From NCBI GenBank assembly GCA_032207245.1, contig CM063501.1, positions 53,004,393-53,068,392 of the forward strand: a DNA stretch of 64,000 nt, written 5' to 3'. The notes under the pieces are model-generated. The model was not told where the DNA came from and made no database searches. It saw only the letters and a program-made list of their open reading frames with translations. Of this stretch, positions 51,471 to 62,913 are shown in pieces (positions within the stretch are counted from its first letter, which is position 1; each line of letters opens with the position of its first letter). The DNA is from Pardosa pseudoannulata (taxonomy: Eukaryota; Arthropoda; Arachnida; Araneae; Lycosidae). The translations under genes and the position numbers were made by a program.

Positions 51471-52229
51471 TCATGATTGTTGGTTTATTTCATAAAGACT
51501 TCAAAAGAAAATAAATCACTGATGTTTGAAACACAGAAAATCACATCTATTATGAACAATATTTCAGCCGTTTCAGAGTATTGATACAGTAATAAATCAT
51601 ATATGACAACACGTACAGACACTTATTGATAACGCTAACAATATTCAACATTCATTGATTTTACTAGAAGAATATTACTAATTGAAAAATTGAATATTTA
51701 TTTTTTACTGTGACTTAGAGGAAAAATCAGACAAGAGAGAAGGCTTCTTAATAGCAAAGTTAAAAGACAAAGCTGCAAAGTTGACAAATGTATTCTTAAT
51801 TTCTTTCCGCTTATATTTTTGAAAATACTTTATTCAGAAAAATAAAAGTTTTACCACATGTTAAAGTGTATTTTCTCTTTAACTACATGGCTTTTTTTAA
51901 CACCTTCCTGATTCATTTCATTTCGGGATTATGGGTAAAAAATGTCATTTTTTATACTTATTTTCATACATACATAGTTTTTAAACCTAATAGCATCCTT
52001 CGCATATAAAATTTCCTAAAAATTAATTTAAAATAATCAATTTAAATAAATGAGTAATTTACCTGTATAGTTCGCTCTCTGTTCGTCAGAATTCCTTAGA
52101 CTTACGAGTCAATTCACACTAATTATAAATATAAAGCTTAGAATACCTAGCTTTTAACTTGAATTAAATTTTATTGAAATTCTTTGCATTTACATAAATG
52201 ATTATAAAATTATTAATCAAAATTTGATC

Positions 52230-52526
52230 ATGTATGATACAATCAGAAACTCGGTACTGCACAAAGTCCAGCATCGCAATCTGGACAGTAGAACCTTGTT
52301 TCTATCCTTACTTTCTTCCCTCAGCTGTCTCTCTTTGAGCAGCAAATAATCTAGTAACCAGAAAAATAACCAAAAGCATTCGAAACCACAAAAAGCACAC
52401 GGGAGATAATTCGGGAGAGACTGATTGCACAGTGTAAAATTTCACAGTGCCCGAGCTACACTCGGGATGAGCCAGGATAGTACATTTCACCTGTCCGAGT
52501 TCAGCTCGGGAAAAAACGGGAAGGGG
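52230..52526 (-). mobile_element. piggyBac-like fragment: one terminus plus transposase cysteine-rich domain
   Basis: On the minus strand TTAA (52527-52530) is followed by CCCCTTCCCG, resembling the other piggyBac-like tips here. The palindrome CCGAGTTCAGCTCGGG (52495-52510) begins 16 bp inside, and a second palindrome lies at 52450-52466. Further in, about 52345-52240, the complement encodes CCSKRDS, a stop, then VRIETRFYCPDCDAGLCAV, a well-kept Cys-x2-Cys zinc-binding half of the piggyBac C-terminal domain. Everything between the 5' end and this domain is deleted. I could not find the other terminus. Confidence 0.8.
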
Positions 52527-52539
52527 TTAAATTGAATCG

Positions 52540-54150
52540 AAATTTTTAGGTTAATTGAATAATTATTTTATTCAATTGTCTAGTGGTACATACCAATTCA
52601 CAATTATACTACTGAATAATAACTAAAAATTTCTGGCAAAATACTTTGCATCGTTTAATAACTGCTGTGGAATAAAAGCTTTGCTTTTCACAGAGATAAA
52701 AACACTTAAAAAGTATAGTTATCATTTACACTGAAAAGAAATGAACCTCAAACTTTTTCAATACCTTTTTACTGATTCAGTTGTTTTATACGTAATATTT
52801 CTTATCATATTTTTTTACTTTGTAGCTGATTAAAATATTGTACTTCACGCACTATTTATTTACAACATCTAATTCCATATTTTATAGTTATCAGTGATAA
52901 GATAGCTTTTGAAACAACCTCTACATGTCTATTTTACCTTAAGAATGGGGTTTGAAAAACTCTATATTGCCTTATCGTAATTTAATCGTACTCTTATTCA
53001 TAGGCTTACCGGTGGTAGTGGGGGAATATGTAAAATGCTTCAGGCTTCTGATAACGTAGACCTTTGAAGAATATATTTTTAACGGCATTGTAGTTTTACT
53101 GTAGTAAAGTAGAGAAATGAGGAAAGACGCTAAATGAAAAATGACAATTTAGCGTTAAAAACGGCTCACGTGAGAGATTAAACGTTTCCACAAGGAAAAA
53201 TTTATGATAACAACTGTATGAATAATTTCATAAAATGTTAACTCCTATGAGTAGACTGAAAATTTTAAAAGTCCATAGTGTATTTTTTGTTGAACCTTAA
53301 TCGTAAACCAAAGATGAGATTTTTAAAAACCGATGTTTTTCTCCTAGATGCAAGTTGGTTTTACTTTATTTTTAATGGTTCTTATGCCTTCCTAATCGTT
53401 TTAATAGCTTAATTTTAATTAAATAAATGTTATTTGTTGATATTTCAAACAGGAATTATTCCCGAAAGCGAGTAAGAAGATTTCTATCCAGGCCTCAATA
53501 GCTGTAGGATTGGCAATGCTTGTATTGCTAGAAATACATATTTTTACGTATAATCCAATTAATTTCCAAACTAGAGAATAATTTAAAATGAAGAAGAAAG
53601 AATATTTCTATGATTATATTTTAGTTTCAGGTAAAATAGTGTTCTAAATTATAAAATAATTATGCTTTAGTATGAGAATTTTACAAAAAATCTTACGTAG
53701 AAGAAAATAATTAGGTAATAAAGGTTTTCCTATAGTTAAAATTAAAAAGTAGTAATTAACTTTAGTACAATATAATGTAATTTCTGGATTCTTATGCTAC
53801 TCTTCACAACTATATTGTTTTCAAATCCATTTATTTCGTATTTCCTAACATGGACATCTAAATAGATCATACCCTTTTGACTAGTGCATGAGTATACATA
53901 TTCTTTTATATTAACTACAATACAAGACTTCAGAATTTTCACCTTTGAGAATTAAGCATTCTATTTGTGTACTTTGAATGCGTGTAATCTATAAAAGAAC
54001 ATTAAATCCCCACATCTTCGTAGCAAATAAGCTGAAGGCTACAATAGAAACTAAATCTATATATTTACCAAATTTTGATGTTCTGTAGACTCTTGTTTTC
54101 ATATTCAATTTCTCTTCATTTCATGATTAAATATACATTATATGCATTAT
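52540..54150. other. Intron 1 sequence, nothing identified
   Basis: AT-rich, no recognised element. Confidence 0.5.
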
Positions 54151-55720
54151 CAATTCTTTACTAGTTTAGAAAGTTTAAAATATACAAATAAAAGTAATGA
54201 AAAAGGTGTTTCAGAATCAATACGAGAAACTCTAGATAAACACGATGATATGTAAAATTTATGCTTTTTCAGTAAGGAGTTTCATTATTTCTCAAATGGG
54301 TGTTGAGGTGAATATCTCGAACTCATAATATTATGAACAAAATATATCAGTAGTTTTGCATTATCAATTTTTTATTTGTTTGGAAAGTTTTAAATATGCA
54401 TGTAAATAAGTAATGAAAAAATGATACAGAATCTAAATGAGTAGCTGTAGATAAACACCGAAATATCTCAATTTAAGCTTTTTAACCCAAAAGTTTAATT
54501 ATTTCTTAAATGGATGTAGAGATAGACATCTCAAACGGATAATATTATGAGCAACATTTATGAGTTGTTTGAATTACCAATTATTCATTTGTTTGGAAAG
54601 TTAGGAATATATAAATTTAAAAGTAATGAAAAAATAATGCTTAATTAACATGAGTAACTCTAGGTACATGATTATATCTCAAATTTAAGCTTTTTCGCTC
54701 AAGAGTTTAATTATTTTTCAAATGGATGTAGAGATGAACACCTCAAACGGATAATATTATGAACAAAATTTATAAGTTGTTTTGAATTATCAATTCCTTA
54801 TTTTCTTGGAAAGTTTGAAATATACAAATATAAAAGTGATGAAAAAATGATGCAGAATTGACAGGAGTAACTCTAGGTACACGATGACATCCCAAATATA
54901 AGCTTTATCACTCAAGAGTTTGATTATTTCTTAAATGAATGTAGAGATCGACATCTCAAACGGAAAATACTAAGGACAAAATTTATCAGTTGTTTTGAAC
55001 TTTCAGTATTCATATCTCTAGATAAACACTGAGATATCTCAAATTTAAGATTTTTCCCTCAAGATTTCAGTTATTTCTCAAATGGATGTAGACATGAAAG
55101 TATCGAACAGATAATATTTTGAACAACATTTAGCAGTTGTTTAGAACTTTCAATATGAGTAGCTCTAGATAAACATCGAGATATCTCAAATTTAAGCTTT
55201 TTCACTCAAGAGTTTAATTATTTCTGAAATGGATGTAGAGATGAACATCTTAAACGGATAACATTATGAACAAAATTTATCAGTTGTTTTGAACATTCAA
55301 CATTAGTAGCTGTAGATAAACACCGAGATATCTCAAATTTAAGATTTTTCACTCAAGAATTTAATTATTTCTCAAATTTGTGTAGACATGAGAGTATCGA
55401 ATGGATAATATTATGAACAACATTTATCAGTTGTTTAGGGCTTTCAATATGAGTAACTCTAGATAAACATTGAGCTATCTCAAATTTAAGATTTTTCACT
55501 CAAGAGTTTAATTATTTCTCAAATGGATGTAGAGATGAACATCTCAAACGGATAATATTATGAACAAAATTTATGAGTTGTTTTGAACTTTCAACATTAG
55601 TAGCTGTAGACAAACATCGAAATAACTTAAATTTAAGCTTTTACACTCAAGAGTTTAATTATTTATCAAATGGGTGTAGACATGAGAGTATCGATTGGAT
55701 AATATTACGAACAAAATATT
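54150..55720. repeat. Tandem array with two unit lengths (~215 then ~146 bp)
   Basis: GATATCTCAAATTTAAGCTT, CTCAAGAGTTTAATTATTTC, AAATGGATGTAGAGATGAAC and CGGATAATATTATGAACAAA recur from 54232 to 55690. The first four intervals are ~215 bp, the later ones ~146 bp. The difference is a block (TTTGGAAAGTTTGAAATATA... AAAAGTAATGAAAAAATGAT) present only in the longer units. Confidence 0.92.
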
Positions 55721-56771
55721 GAAGGCATGCATGAGTGACATTTGGGTGTAATATTTATTTCCTTACGCATTAAAAGCACGTGTTCTCATTACACTTTTCT
55801 TTTCGTTTCTGAGAAGATAAATTATGCAATTCCGCAAAATATTTTGAATAATCAAGGGAAGTAAAGATATCAATTATTGCTGTTCTTTGCTGTGTTTACC
55901 AAAGCAAAACCAACAAAGTGCTCTGATATACAACTTCTGCAAAGAAAACACATAGTGATTAATTGTTATTAATAAGTGGTAAGAAATAATTAGTTCTTCT
56001 GATGTCGTGTTTATGCTTGAATATTCCTATCATGCTACACGGAGATGTATCATATTCGAAAGTGACAATTGTAGGGAAATAAATTATATTCAAATTATCA
56101 TTAAGTCTGCTTTTCATTTAAAGTTAATTACTGTCTTTATTAATGAAAGGGTTTTGAAATATGGAATTGGAATGTTTTCGATTTCTGTTCCGATATCACA
56201 GTCGCCAGTAGTTTAAGCTCTATTTTTCAGTTGTTTTGCAAATTATTATTCGTCTAACATACTTGTGGTTTCAAGACATGGACTAAAAATCGTCCCAGGA
56301 AATGAAATTATTTGAACTGGTATATATGAATCGAATACAAAATATGGATGCAATGAAGTCTGCATATAATGATACTGTAGAGACCTAAAAATATTTTTTT
56401 CACACAGGTTAAATTTTAGACTGTTTGATCATTGGCACATCCACCATTTAACTGCATATTTAATACCTTGGATTACTTTTAGAGATTTAATTTAAAGGTT
56501 TTTATAAAAATTTTTGATATAAGCTAGAAGTATATCTAACTTGTCTGACGACACTTTTTTGAATATTTAATAAAATTATACCAACATTTTGCGATATTTT
56601 AAACTTTTTTCAACTCTTGCAAAATTAGGAAATTATATTTAATAATTGATTAAAAAATATAAAATATCAACAAAAAAAATTTAAATTGTATACCTTATCA
56701 TGATTTGCTAGATTTAAAAAAATTCTACTCAATTTAATACGCCTGAGTTTATATTGATGTATCATCTACAC

Positions 56772-57683
56772 CAGGGGTCGGCAACCTGTTTGTCCTTAAG
56801 GGCGCAATACTAAATTTGAAAATCACCGAGGGCTCATATTTTACAGATAATCAACAGGTATAAATAGGCATAAAAAACTGATTTTTTATAACTTTATTTT
56901 GTTGGTGTCATACATAATTATACATATAATTCAGTGTGAAACTTAGGTGTCCCAATTTTCAGCTAATTTCTTATAATTGGGGATATATTTAGAGTTCCCG
57001 GTCCTTAAACAATTATCTAAATGTGAGTCATTAAGCTTTGCTCGGTATTTTGATTTCAAATATTTCATATTTGAGAACAAAGACTCGCAATTGTATGTTG
57101 TTGCACAATATGAATAAATTTTTAGAGCGCATTTCCTTAAAATAGGATACTTATTTTCATTACTTTGCTGGTTAGTTATTGAAGATTTTAAAGAATTTTT
57201 TTTCTTCTAATTTCAGAGTTCATTGGATAGTTACTATCAAAATTGGTATGAACGGTCTTAAAATGTCGTTCAATATTACTTTTCTTGGGAATCGCAGCAC
57301 TATTATTTGTAATCAACGAAACAATATAGATGTTCCCATTCATCGTTAAAATAATATGTTCTTTTTCTTTTACATTTATCCATGAAGGGTTTTGAAAGAA
57401 AAGAATTATTTCGGATTACTTGGTAGTTTTAAATGCACGGTCTACTCGTGGTCTATTCGAAATACGATCACACACTAACAAAAAATACTCAAATTAGGTA
57501 CACTCAAGGGTAGCAAACTGGGGTACAATCCTAGACTCAACTGACTACTTGCTGTATATAGCCGTTTGACAAGAGTAAGTAAATCGCTCTGGCTATCGTA
57601 CATTTACATTAGTCCAGCGAGGGTGCATTAAAAATCGATTGGGGGCGCCATGGCGCCCGCGGGCGCCGCGTTGCCTACCCCTG
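56772..57683. mobile_element. hAT element, 912 bp, 8-bp target duplication
   Basis: Tips CAGGGGTCGGCAACCTG and, complemented, CAGGGGTAGGCAACGCG. Flanking ATCTACAC (56764-56771) and ATCTACAG (57684-57691) match at 7 of 8 bases. The right subterminal region is strikingly GC-rich (GGCGCCATGGCGCCC, 57647-57661). It carries the transposase C-terminus on the minus strand. Confidence 0.95.
56943..57208 (-). pseudogene. hAT transposase C-terminal dimerisation domain
   Basis: Open minus-strand frame of ~85 codons ending in TAA at 56943-56945, without its own start. It reads YPILRKCALKIYS, then YNCESLFSNMKYLKSKYRAK, then LNDSHLDNCLRTGNSKYIP. This matches the hAT C-terminal dimerisation segment (Y.CE..FS.MK.IKSK.R..L.D.HL..CLR....Y.P). 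The frame is closed upstream by a TAG just before an A8 run, suggesting slippage or indel. The catalytic core is absent, so the element cannot move by itself. Confidence 0.9.
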
Positions 57684-57689
57684 ATCTAC

Positions 57690-58515
57690 AGAATGTATTA
57701 ATATCATTTACACAATTATACATTTAGGTTATTTTTAGTTATTAATTATTAATAAGTTCATTATACCTCTCCTGTTTTTAAAACTTGCATAGTGTTTTGA
57801 TTTTTCCTTTAGATAAAATAATTTTGATATTTTTAATCATTTATTAGAATGAGTTTTGAAATACCTTTAAGTAAAAATGTAATATTTATATTTTAAATTA
57901 AGTCAACCAGGGGATCGTAATGTAATGCATAAATTCATTTTTCAAAATTTTCCTATATTAGTTATTCTACATTTTTAACCTTAATTAAGAAGATGGTTTT
58001 ATAAGATTTGGAACTGTGTTTTAGAAACGTTTGACATTTTTATAATTTTATAAAGCTTTTAAAGAGTTATAGTCTGTCGAAGTAGACAAACTTTTTAGCA
58101 TATACCAAAATTTCTTTTGAACGTATAGAACACCTTCATTTCCTTTAAATTATATCTTCAAAGATTAATTCAATATATAAATATTTATAAACAGATATAT
58201 TTTCAGCATGCACCAAGACCCCTTACTATATTATTAGACCCCTCAATTTCCTTCAAATTATATCTTTAGAGCTTGAATTAATCTATAAATATTTATAGAC
58301 ATTGCTTTGATATGATTTCAGCATGCTGTTTTCAAAAGTATGAGATACCTTAATATTATTTACATTATATATTTAAAAATTAATTTAATTAAAAACATTT
58401 ATTATGCAGTTACTAATATCTTAATGGTTTTGTATTATTTAAGTAAGGTATGCATTAAATAAATAAAGAATACCGAAAAATCAAAGAAAATGTTATCACA
58501 GTTTTATCATTATAG
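57690..58515. other. Intron 1 sequence, nothing identified
   Basis: AT-rich. Weak internal similarity: TTTCAGCATGCACCAAGACC (58200-58219) and TTTTAGCATATACCAAAATTT (58092-58112) with following ATAGAC/ACACC..TTCATTTCCTT.AAATTATATCTT suggest a decayed ~120-bp duplication. Confidence 0.45.
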
Positions 58516-58663
58516 ATTATAGACATTACCTTTATGTACATGCTTTACTCTATTACGTTTAGTGTTTAGCCTACATTTACGGATAGTGTCGATAAAGTAC
58601 CGTAAAAAAGTGACCAATGTTTGATCTTCCATAGATGGAAATAAGAGTACTATACTGATCATT

Positions 58664-59054
58664 TGGCAGCGGTAGCCCAGTTGGTAGAGAATCAGTCTCG
58701 TAACCGAAAGGGGGCCAGTTCTGTCCTCGTCTCGACCAATGACCGAATTGTTCATAATGGCAGTTGGGGCACGTTATATATGTCGGTACTGCAAAGTCCT
58801 CCAAGTTCCCATAACAAATAATACCTCTGGGGGTACTGAATCAGGGATGATTAGGTCTCTGGTTTGGATCTAAATTCTGACTTGCGGATGGATGAGCGTG
58901 TGTATGAATGAATTCGACCTGCCCTAAAAACGGTTGTGTAGTGTGTGTTCTAGCAAAGTCGTTAATAACGAAAGGCGCATACTTCTGCCTTAATTCGAAA
59001 GAGCAGCGCCATTCGGGCTTGGTATATCCAAGTGGCATTAGACCCACCCATCTA
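58664..59054 (+). mobile_element. SINE (family B) copy 1, tRNA-Thr(CGT)-like head
   Basis: Head 58666-58737: box A-like TAGCCCAGTTGGTAGAG, anticodon loop CTCGTAA (CGT, Thr type), box B-like CCAGTTCTGTCC. The acceptor stem does not pair, so it is not a functional tRNA. The upstream ACTGATCAT (58654-58662) matches the sequence after the third copy (60171-60179). Confidence 0.85.
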
Positions 59055-59196
59055 GACATTACCTTTATATACAGGTTTTACTCTATTACGTTTAGTGTTT
59101 GGACTGCATTTACGGATGGTTTCGATAAAAGTACCGTAAAAAAGTGAACGATGTTCTATCTTCACCAGATGTAAATAAGAGTACTTTACTGATCAT

Positions 59197-59616
59197 TTGG
59201 CCGCTGTAGCCCGGTTGGTAGAGCGTCAGTCTCGTAACCGGAAGGGGGCGAGTTCTGTCCTTGTCTTGACCAAAGACCGGCGTGTTACTAATAGCAGTTG
59301 GGGCACGTTAAATATGTTGTGACTGCAAAGTCCTCCAAGTTCCTATAACAAATTATACCTCTGGGGGTACTGAATCAGGAAACAGTCGGTCACTGGTTTG
59401 GATCTAAATTCTGACTTGCGGATGGATGAGTGAGTGTATGAATAAGTTCGACCGGCCCCTAAAAAGGTTGTGTCGTGTGTGATCGAGCTAAGTCGTACTT
59501 TCACCTTAATGGTGCTCTTTAATAACGAAAGGTTCTCACTTCTGCCTTAATTAGAAGAGCAGCCGCTCATTCGGGAATGGTATGACCAAGTGTCATTAGA
59601 CCCACCCATCCACCCA
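59197..59616 (+). mobile_element. SINE (family B) copy 2, tRNA-Thr(CGT)-like head
   Basis: Head 59199-59271: TAGCCCGGTTGGTAGAGCG, CTCGTAA anticodon loop, GCGAGTTCTGTCC. This is the best-preserved head of the three and closest to a normal tRNA-Thr. Confidence 0.85.
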
Positions 59617-59752
59617 GACATTACCTTTATACACAGGTTTTACTCTATTACATTTGGACTGCAATTACGGATAATGTCGATAAAAGTACCGTAAAAAAGT
59701 GACCTATGTTCTATTTTCCATAGATGTAAATAAGAGTACTTTACTGATCATT

Positions 59753-60170
59753 TGGCTGCGGTAGCCTTGTTGGTAGAGCGCCAGTCTCGTAACCGAAAGG
59801 TGGCGAGTTCTGTCCTCGTCTCGACCAAAGACCGCCGTGGTGCTAATGGCAGTCGGGGCACGTTAAATATATTGTGACTGCAAAATCCTCCAAATTCCCA
59901 TAACAATTTATACCTCTGAGGGTACTGAATCAAGAATGAGTCGGTCTCTGGTTTGGATCTAAATTCTGACTTGTGGATGGATGAATGAATGTATAAATGA
60001 GTTCGAACGGCTCCTGAAAAGGTTTTGTCGTGTGTGTTTGAACTAAGTCAGGCTTTCACCTTAACGGTGCTCGTTAACAAAGAAAAGCGTACATTTCTGC
60101 CTTAATTCGAAAGAGCAGCGCTCATTCGGGTTTGGTATAACAAAGAGGCATTAGGCCCACCCACTCACCC
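59753..60170 (+). mobile_element. SINE (family B) copy 3, tRNA-Thr(CGT)-like head
   Basis: Head 59755-59826: TAGCCTTGTTGGTAGAGCG, CTCGTAA loop, GCGAGTTCTGTCC. It is followed at 60171-60179 by ACTGATCAT, the apparent 3' target duplication. Confidence 0.85.
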
Positions 60171-60189
60171 ACTGATCATATATGCAAAA

Positions 60190-61330
60190 CTATGGTGATA
60201 GAAATAAAAGATAATTATATATTGATTTTATAAATTATTGATTTTATAAATTTCTTAGACGAAAAATCAGCTAATGGATCATTTTATCCTAGTTAGAATA
60301 CTTATCTTTCAGTCTAATGAGAAGCAATGCATACATTTTGAATATCTCCAAATATGTCGTAATGAAGAGATAAAAATTCCTAATTGCGAGTGATTTCAAG
60401 AAAATACCTTTGATTTGTCTATAAAAAGGGAGCAATTACATTAATTTATTTGCGAAAAATTAGAATTTATCATCATTTAAAAGGTAGATTTAAAATTATT
60501 GTATTAATATTTTGTCTTAATGTCTATTCTAAACTCTAATACTTCCTCATGGAGAATTGATTATAATATTTAATATTTTAACCTGGAGACAATCGACTAA
60601 TATCAAGTTTTGATTCTAAGTGATATGAAACGTTTATACAGTAAGTTTTTAATTTAATACTTCATAAAACCTCGAAATTGAAACAGCTCAGTAACTTCAT
60701 CTAAGTAGTGTGAAGTTACCTCAGAAACCAATTAAAATGCTTCTCAAGGTTAAAAGCGGAGGTCAGATTGTCTCCTTAATTGATCAATAAGACATTACTG
60801 GCGGTATTATCCTTGAGGCTAAAATACTTTCTGGGAAAACCAATAAGCTTCTTTGTATTCATCAATGCATTTTACTTTTACATCACAATAAACGATATTA
60901 AAAAGGGAAGCTTTTAGTATGTGATCTTTTCTAATCCGGATTCTCTATGAAGGTTTTGAGGTGAAAGTTTTCTCACGGACTTTGTGTAGATTTTAGAGTT
61001 TTATAAGGCAACGAATTTCAAAATATGATCATCAGAAACTTTATTTTAACAAGGAATATGGTCAAAAGCAATCTATCTCAATATTATGTATTATCGGTCT
61101 TTCTGCATTACAGGTCATATGTCTACGGCAATAAATACACGTTTCCACTCTCTTTCTTACTTAAACATCACCTGAGGATTCTAATATAAGTAATAAAATG
61201 TAATTTAAAATATTTTTCAGTTAACTTTTAACCTCACTTACCCTTTTACGCATATAAATATTATACTTGGCTTCACATTTCATTCAGTTCTCGATAGAAC
61301 AATCTCGAACAGTTGTTACCTAATATCAAG
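60190..61330. other. Intron 1 sequence, nothing identified
   Basis: AT-rich, without recognised repeats or exons. Confidence 0.5.
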
Positions 61331-61337
61331 ATCTATA

Positions 61338-61560
61338 GCCGTTGTAGCTCAGTCGGTAAAAGCAACGATCTCATAATCGAAGGCTTGCAGGTTAGGAGCT
61401 AAGATCCAGAGCCCAAGATCCAGTCTGTTTGTTATCGTTGACTGGGGCCCTTAAAATTGGTTCGTGGTCGGAATATCCTGAAAGTTACCATATGGTACCC
61501 CTGAAGGTGTTCTACCTGGTCCCTACTTCTAAATTATGAGAACCCACTTTGTTTGTGTTA
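61338..61560 (+). mobile_element. SINE with tRNA-Met(CAT)-like head (family C)
   Basis: GCCGTTGTAGCTCAGTCGGT is a clear box A. CGATCTCATAATCGAAGG forms an anticodon arm with loop CTCATAA (CAT). The B-box area (GCAGGTTAGGAGCTAAGATCC) is degenerate. A non-tRNA body follows (GACTGGGGCCC, TACCATATGGTACCCC). The target duplication was not found and the 3' end is approximate. Confidence 0.65.
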
Positions 61561-62339
61561 TTAAATATGGAGTAGTGTTAACCTCCTATATGGTGACTCC
61601 ATAACAAAATGGTCAACAAAATCCACAACTTTATATAGGCAAATGCTTAACAGGCAACTAACCTTGCGTAAAAAATATCGAATATTTGATGTTTTAGATT
61701 TGTTGACGGAGCTAAAACAGAAATAAAACTTTTGTTTGTTTTGTTTTTCTCTCTTTTTTAAGAAATTTTATTAAAAATAACATTTACAGTATTACGAAAT
61801 ACTAATATAAGAACAAACTATCTTATCCATATGCATAGTCTGTTTTGTAGAATTTACAACTCTAAACCCATTCAAGACACTTATGAAATTTGTTAAATTT
61901 TCTTAATAGAATCAGGCTGAACAAGTCAAGTACTTAATCTAGTATACCCTTTTAAGTAATTGCAACAAAGAGTTACACTTCTACAACCAGACACCAGAGG
62001 GAGAAACTGATCTAAAGGAGAAAGTGATGTCAGTGACCCTCCTTCAACCTCAAGGGTTTGGACAAGAGTAGTTGCTACCCATGGAGTAGCCATATTAGAC
62101 TCAGGAAACACTGTCCAATGGCAAGGAAGAAGAAGGAGTGTGCAACTTAAAATCTTCTACGGCAGTTCTATCACCATTTTCTTTTATATCTAAGACCAAG
62201 ACGCCATGTTAAGCAGATCGTCGCTCGAGTATGGTCCCTTTAGCATGATCACATAAACAGCTTTGTTATTGCTTATTCTCACCTATATTTATATTTAAAA
62301 GTAGGAGGAATTAGTTTTCATTCAAATTTGTAATTTCTC

Positions 62340-62400
62340 ATCGGGACTTCGTTTATACGCGCGGACTCCACTTATACGTGAGTCTGGCTTCGACACTCAG
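62340..62400. mobile_element. Possible Tigger-like terminus
   Basis: GACTTCGTTTATACGCGCGG and GACTCCACTTATACGTGAGT lie side by side and resemble the pogo/Tigger-type ends in this window (GAGTCCGCTTAATGTGATC). No partner end was found. Confidence 0.3.
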
Positions 62401-62490
62401 TCGGTCTTTACCTAATTACAATTTTTTGATTTTAATAAAATAAATGAGTAAGGTTAATAAAAAAACTAATAAAAGATTCCACAACCCTAC

Positions 62491-62782
62491 CTTTCTTCTT
62501 CTAGGGATGCTCGACAGCAGCTGCAAATCTGTTTTCTTAAAATTCAGAGGCGGTTCTGTCGAAACTATCCTCTGTATCGATGGCTTCGGGACGAAACCAT
62601 CCAAGCTGTAGATGGCTGGCCTTGTTGGTTTTGGCTGGAGCAGTTTCAGCAAGACTTGAGGTGCTGGTGTCGTCGGCGTAGGGATTCTAAATCTCTTGGA
62701 AGCAGCAGGTCGGGCTCTTGCAGGCCAGACGACTGATAAGGGATTTTCGGAAGCACTGGCATCGAACGTGTCCATGCGACGT
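62491..62782 (-). CDS. CPAP1-like chitin-binding protein, first visible (linker) exon
   Basis: Internal-looking coding exon of the only supported host gene. On the minus strand it follows an acceptor ending TTTCAAACAG and ends ...AGAAGAAAG before a GTAGGG donor. It holds 292 nt: one base finishing a split codon, then 97 open codons, leaving in phase 0, which matches the next exon. The peptide is rich in Pro, Lys and Arg, with a PTPTTPAP stretch, a basic RPAASKRFR stretch and a terminal RRRK that could be a furin-type site. It shows no domain, so I read it as a low-complexity linker before the CBM14 domain. An in-frame ATG sits at 62775, but the residues after it contain no hydrophobic signal peptide. 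A secreted chitin-binding protein needs one, so an upstream exon past 62782, probably beyond the window, is expected. Membership in this gene rests on strand, phase, splice sites and composition, so it is less certain than the other two exons. Confidence 0.75.
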
Positions 62783-62913
62783 CTGTTTGAAAGATGGATT
62801 ATTGATTATAATTAATGAAATGCGTACTGAAGTGTTGCCCGACTAATTATTTAGGGTATATTTGCTTATCGTTTTAGTTAAAATCATGCAAATCAAGTTA
62901 CAGCATTAGAAGT

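Larger units (their letters stand above)
58522..60174 (+). repeat. Three-copy tandem array of (5' flank + tRNA-Thr-type SINE)
   Basis: Units 58522-59054, 59055-59616 and 59617-60174 (533, 562, 558 bp). Each begins GACATTACCTTTAT and holds a ~140-bp AT-rich stretch ending ACTGATCATTTGG, then a tRNA-like head, a SINE body (GGCACGTTA, TACTGAATCA, TTGGATCTAAATTCTGACTT) and a tail near CATTAGACCCACCC. Copies differ by scattered changes and small indels. Confidence 0.93.
33588..62490 (-). other. Intron 1 of the CPAP1-like gene (~28.9 kb)
   Basis: Sequence between the GT donor at 62489-62490 and the AG acceptor at 33588-33589. I found no additional exon. Identifiable content is transposon-derived or tandem repeat (listed separately); the rest is AT-rich sequence without recognisable features. 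A skipped or alternative small exon cannot be excluded by eye. Confidence 0.7.

Noticed and set aside
58666..58737. Functional tRNA-Thr gene
   Set aside because: The acceptor stem does not pair, the T arm is eroded, and the unit continues into a repeated SINE body.
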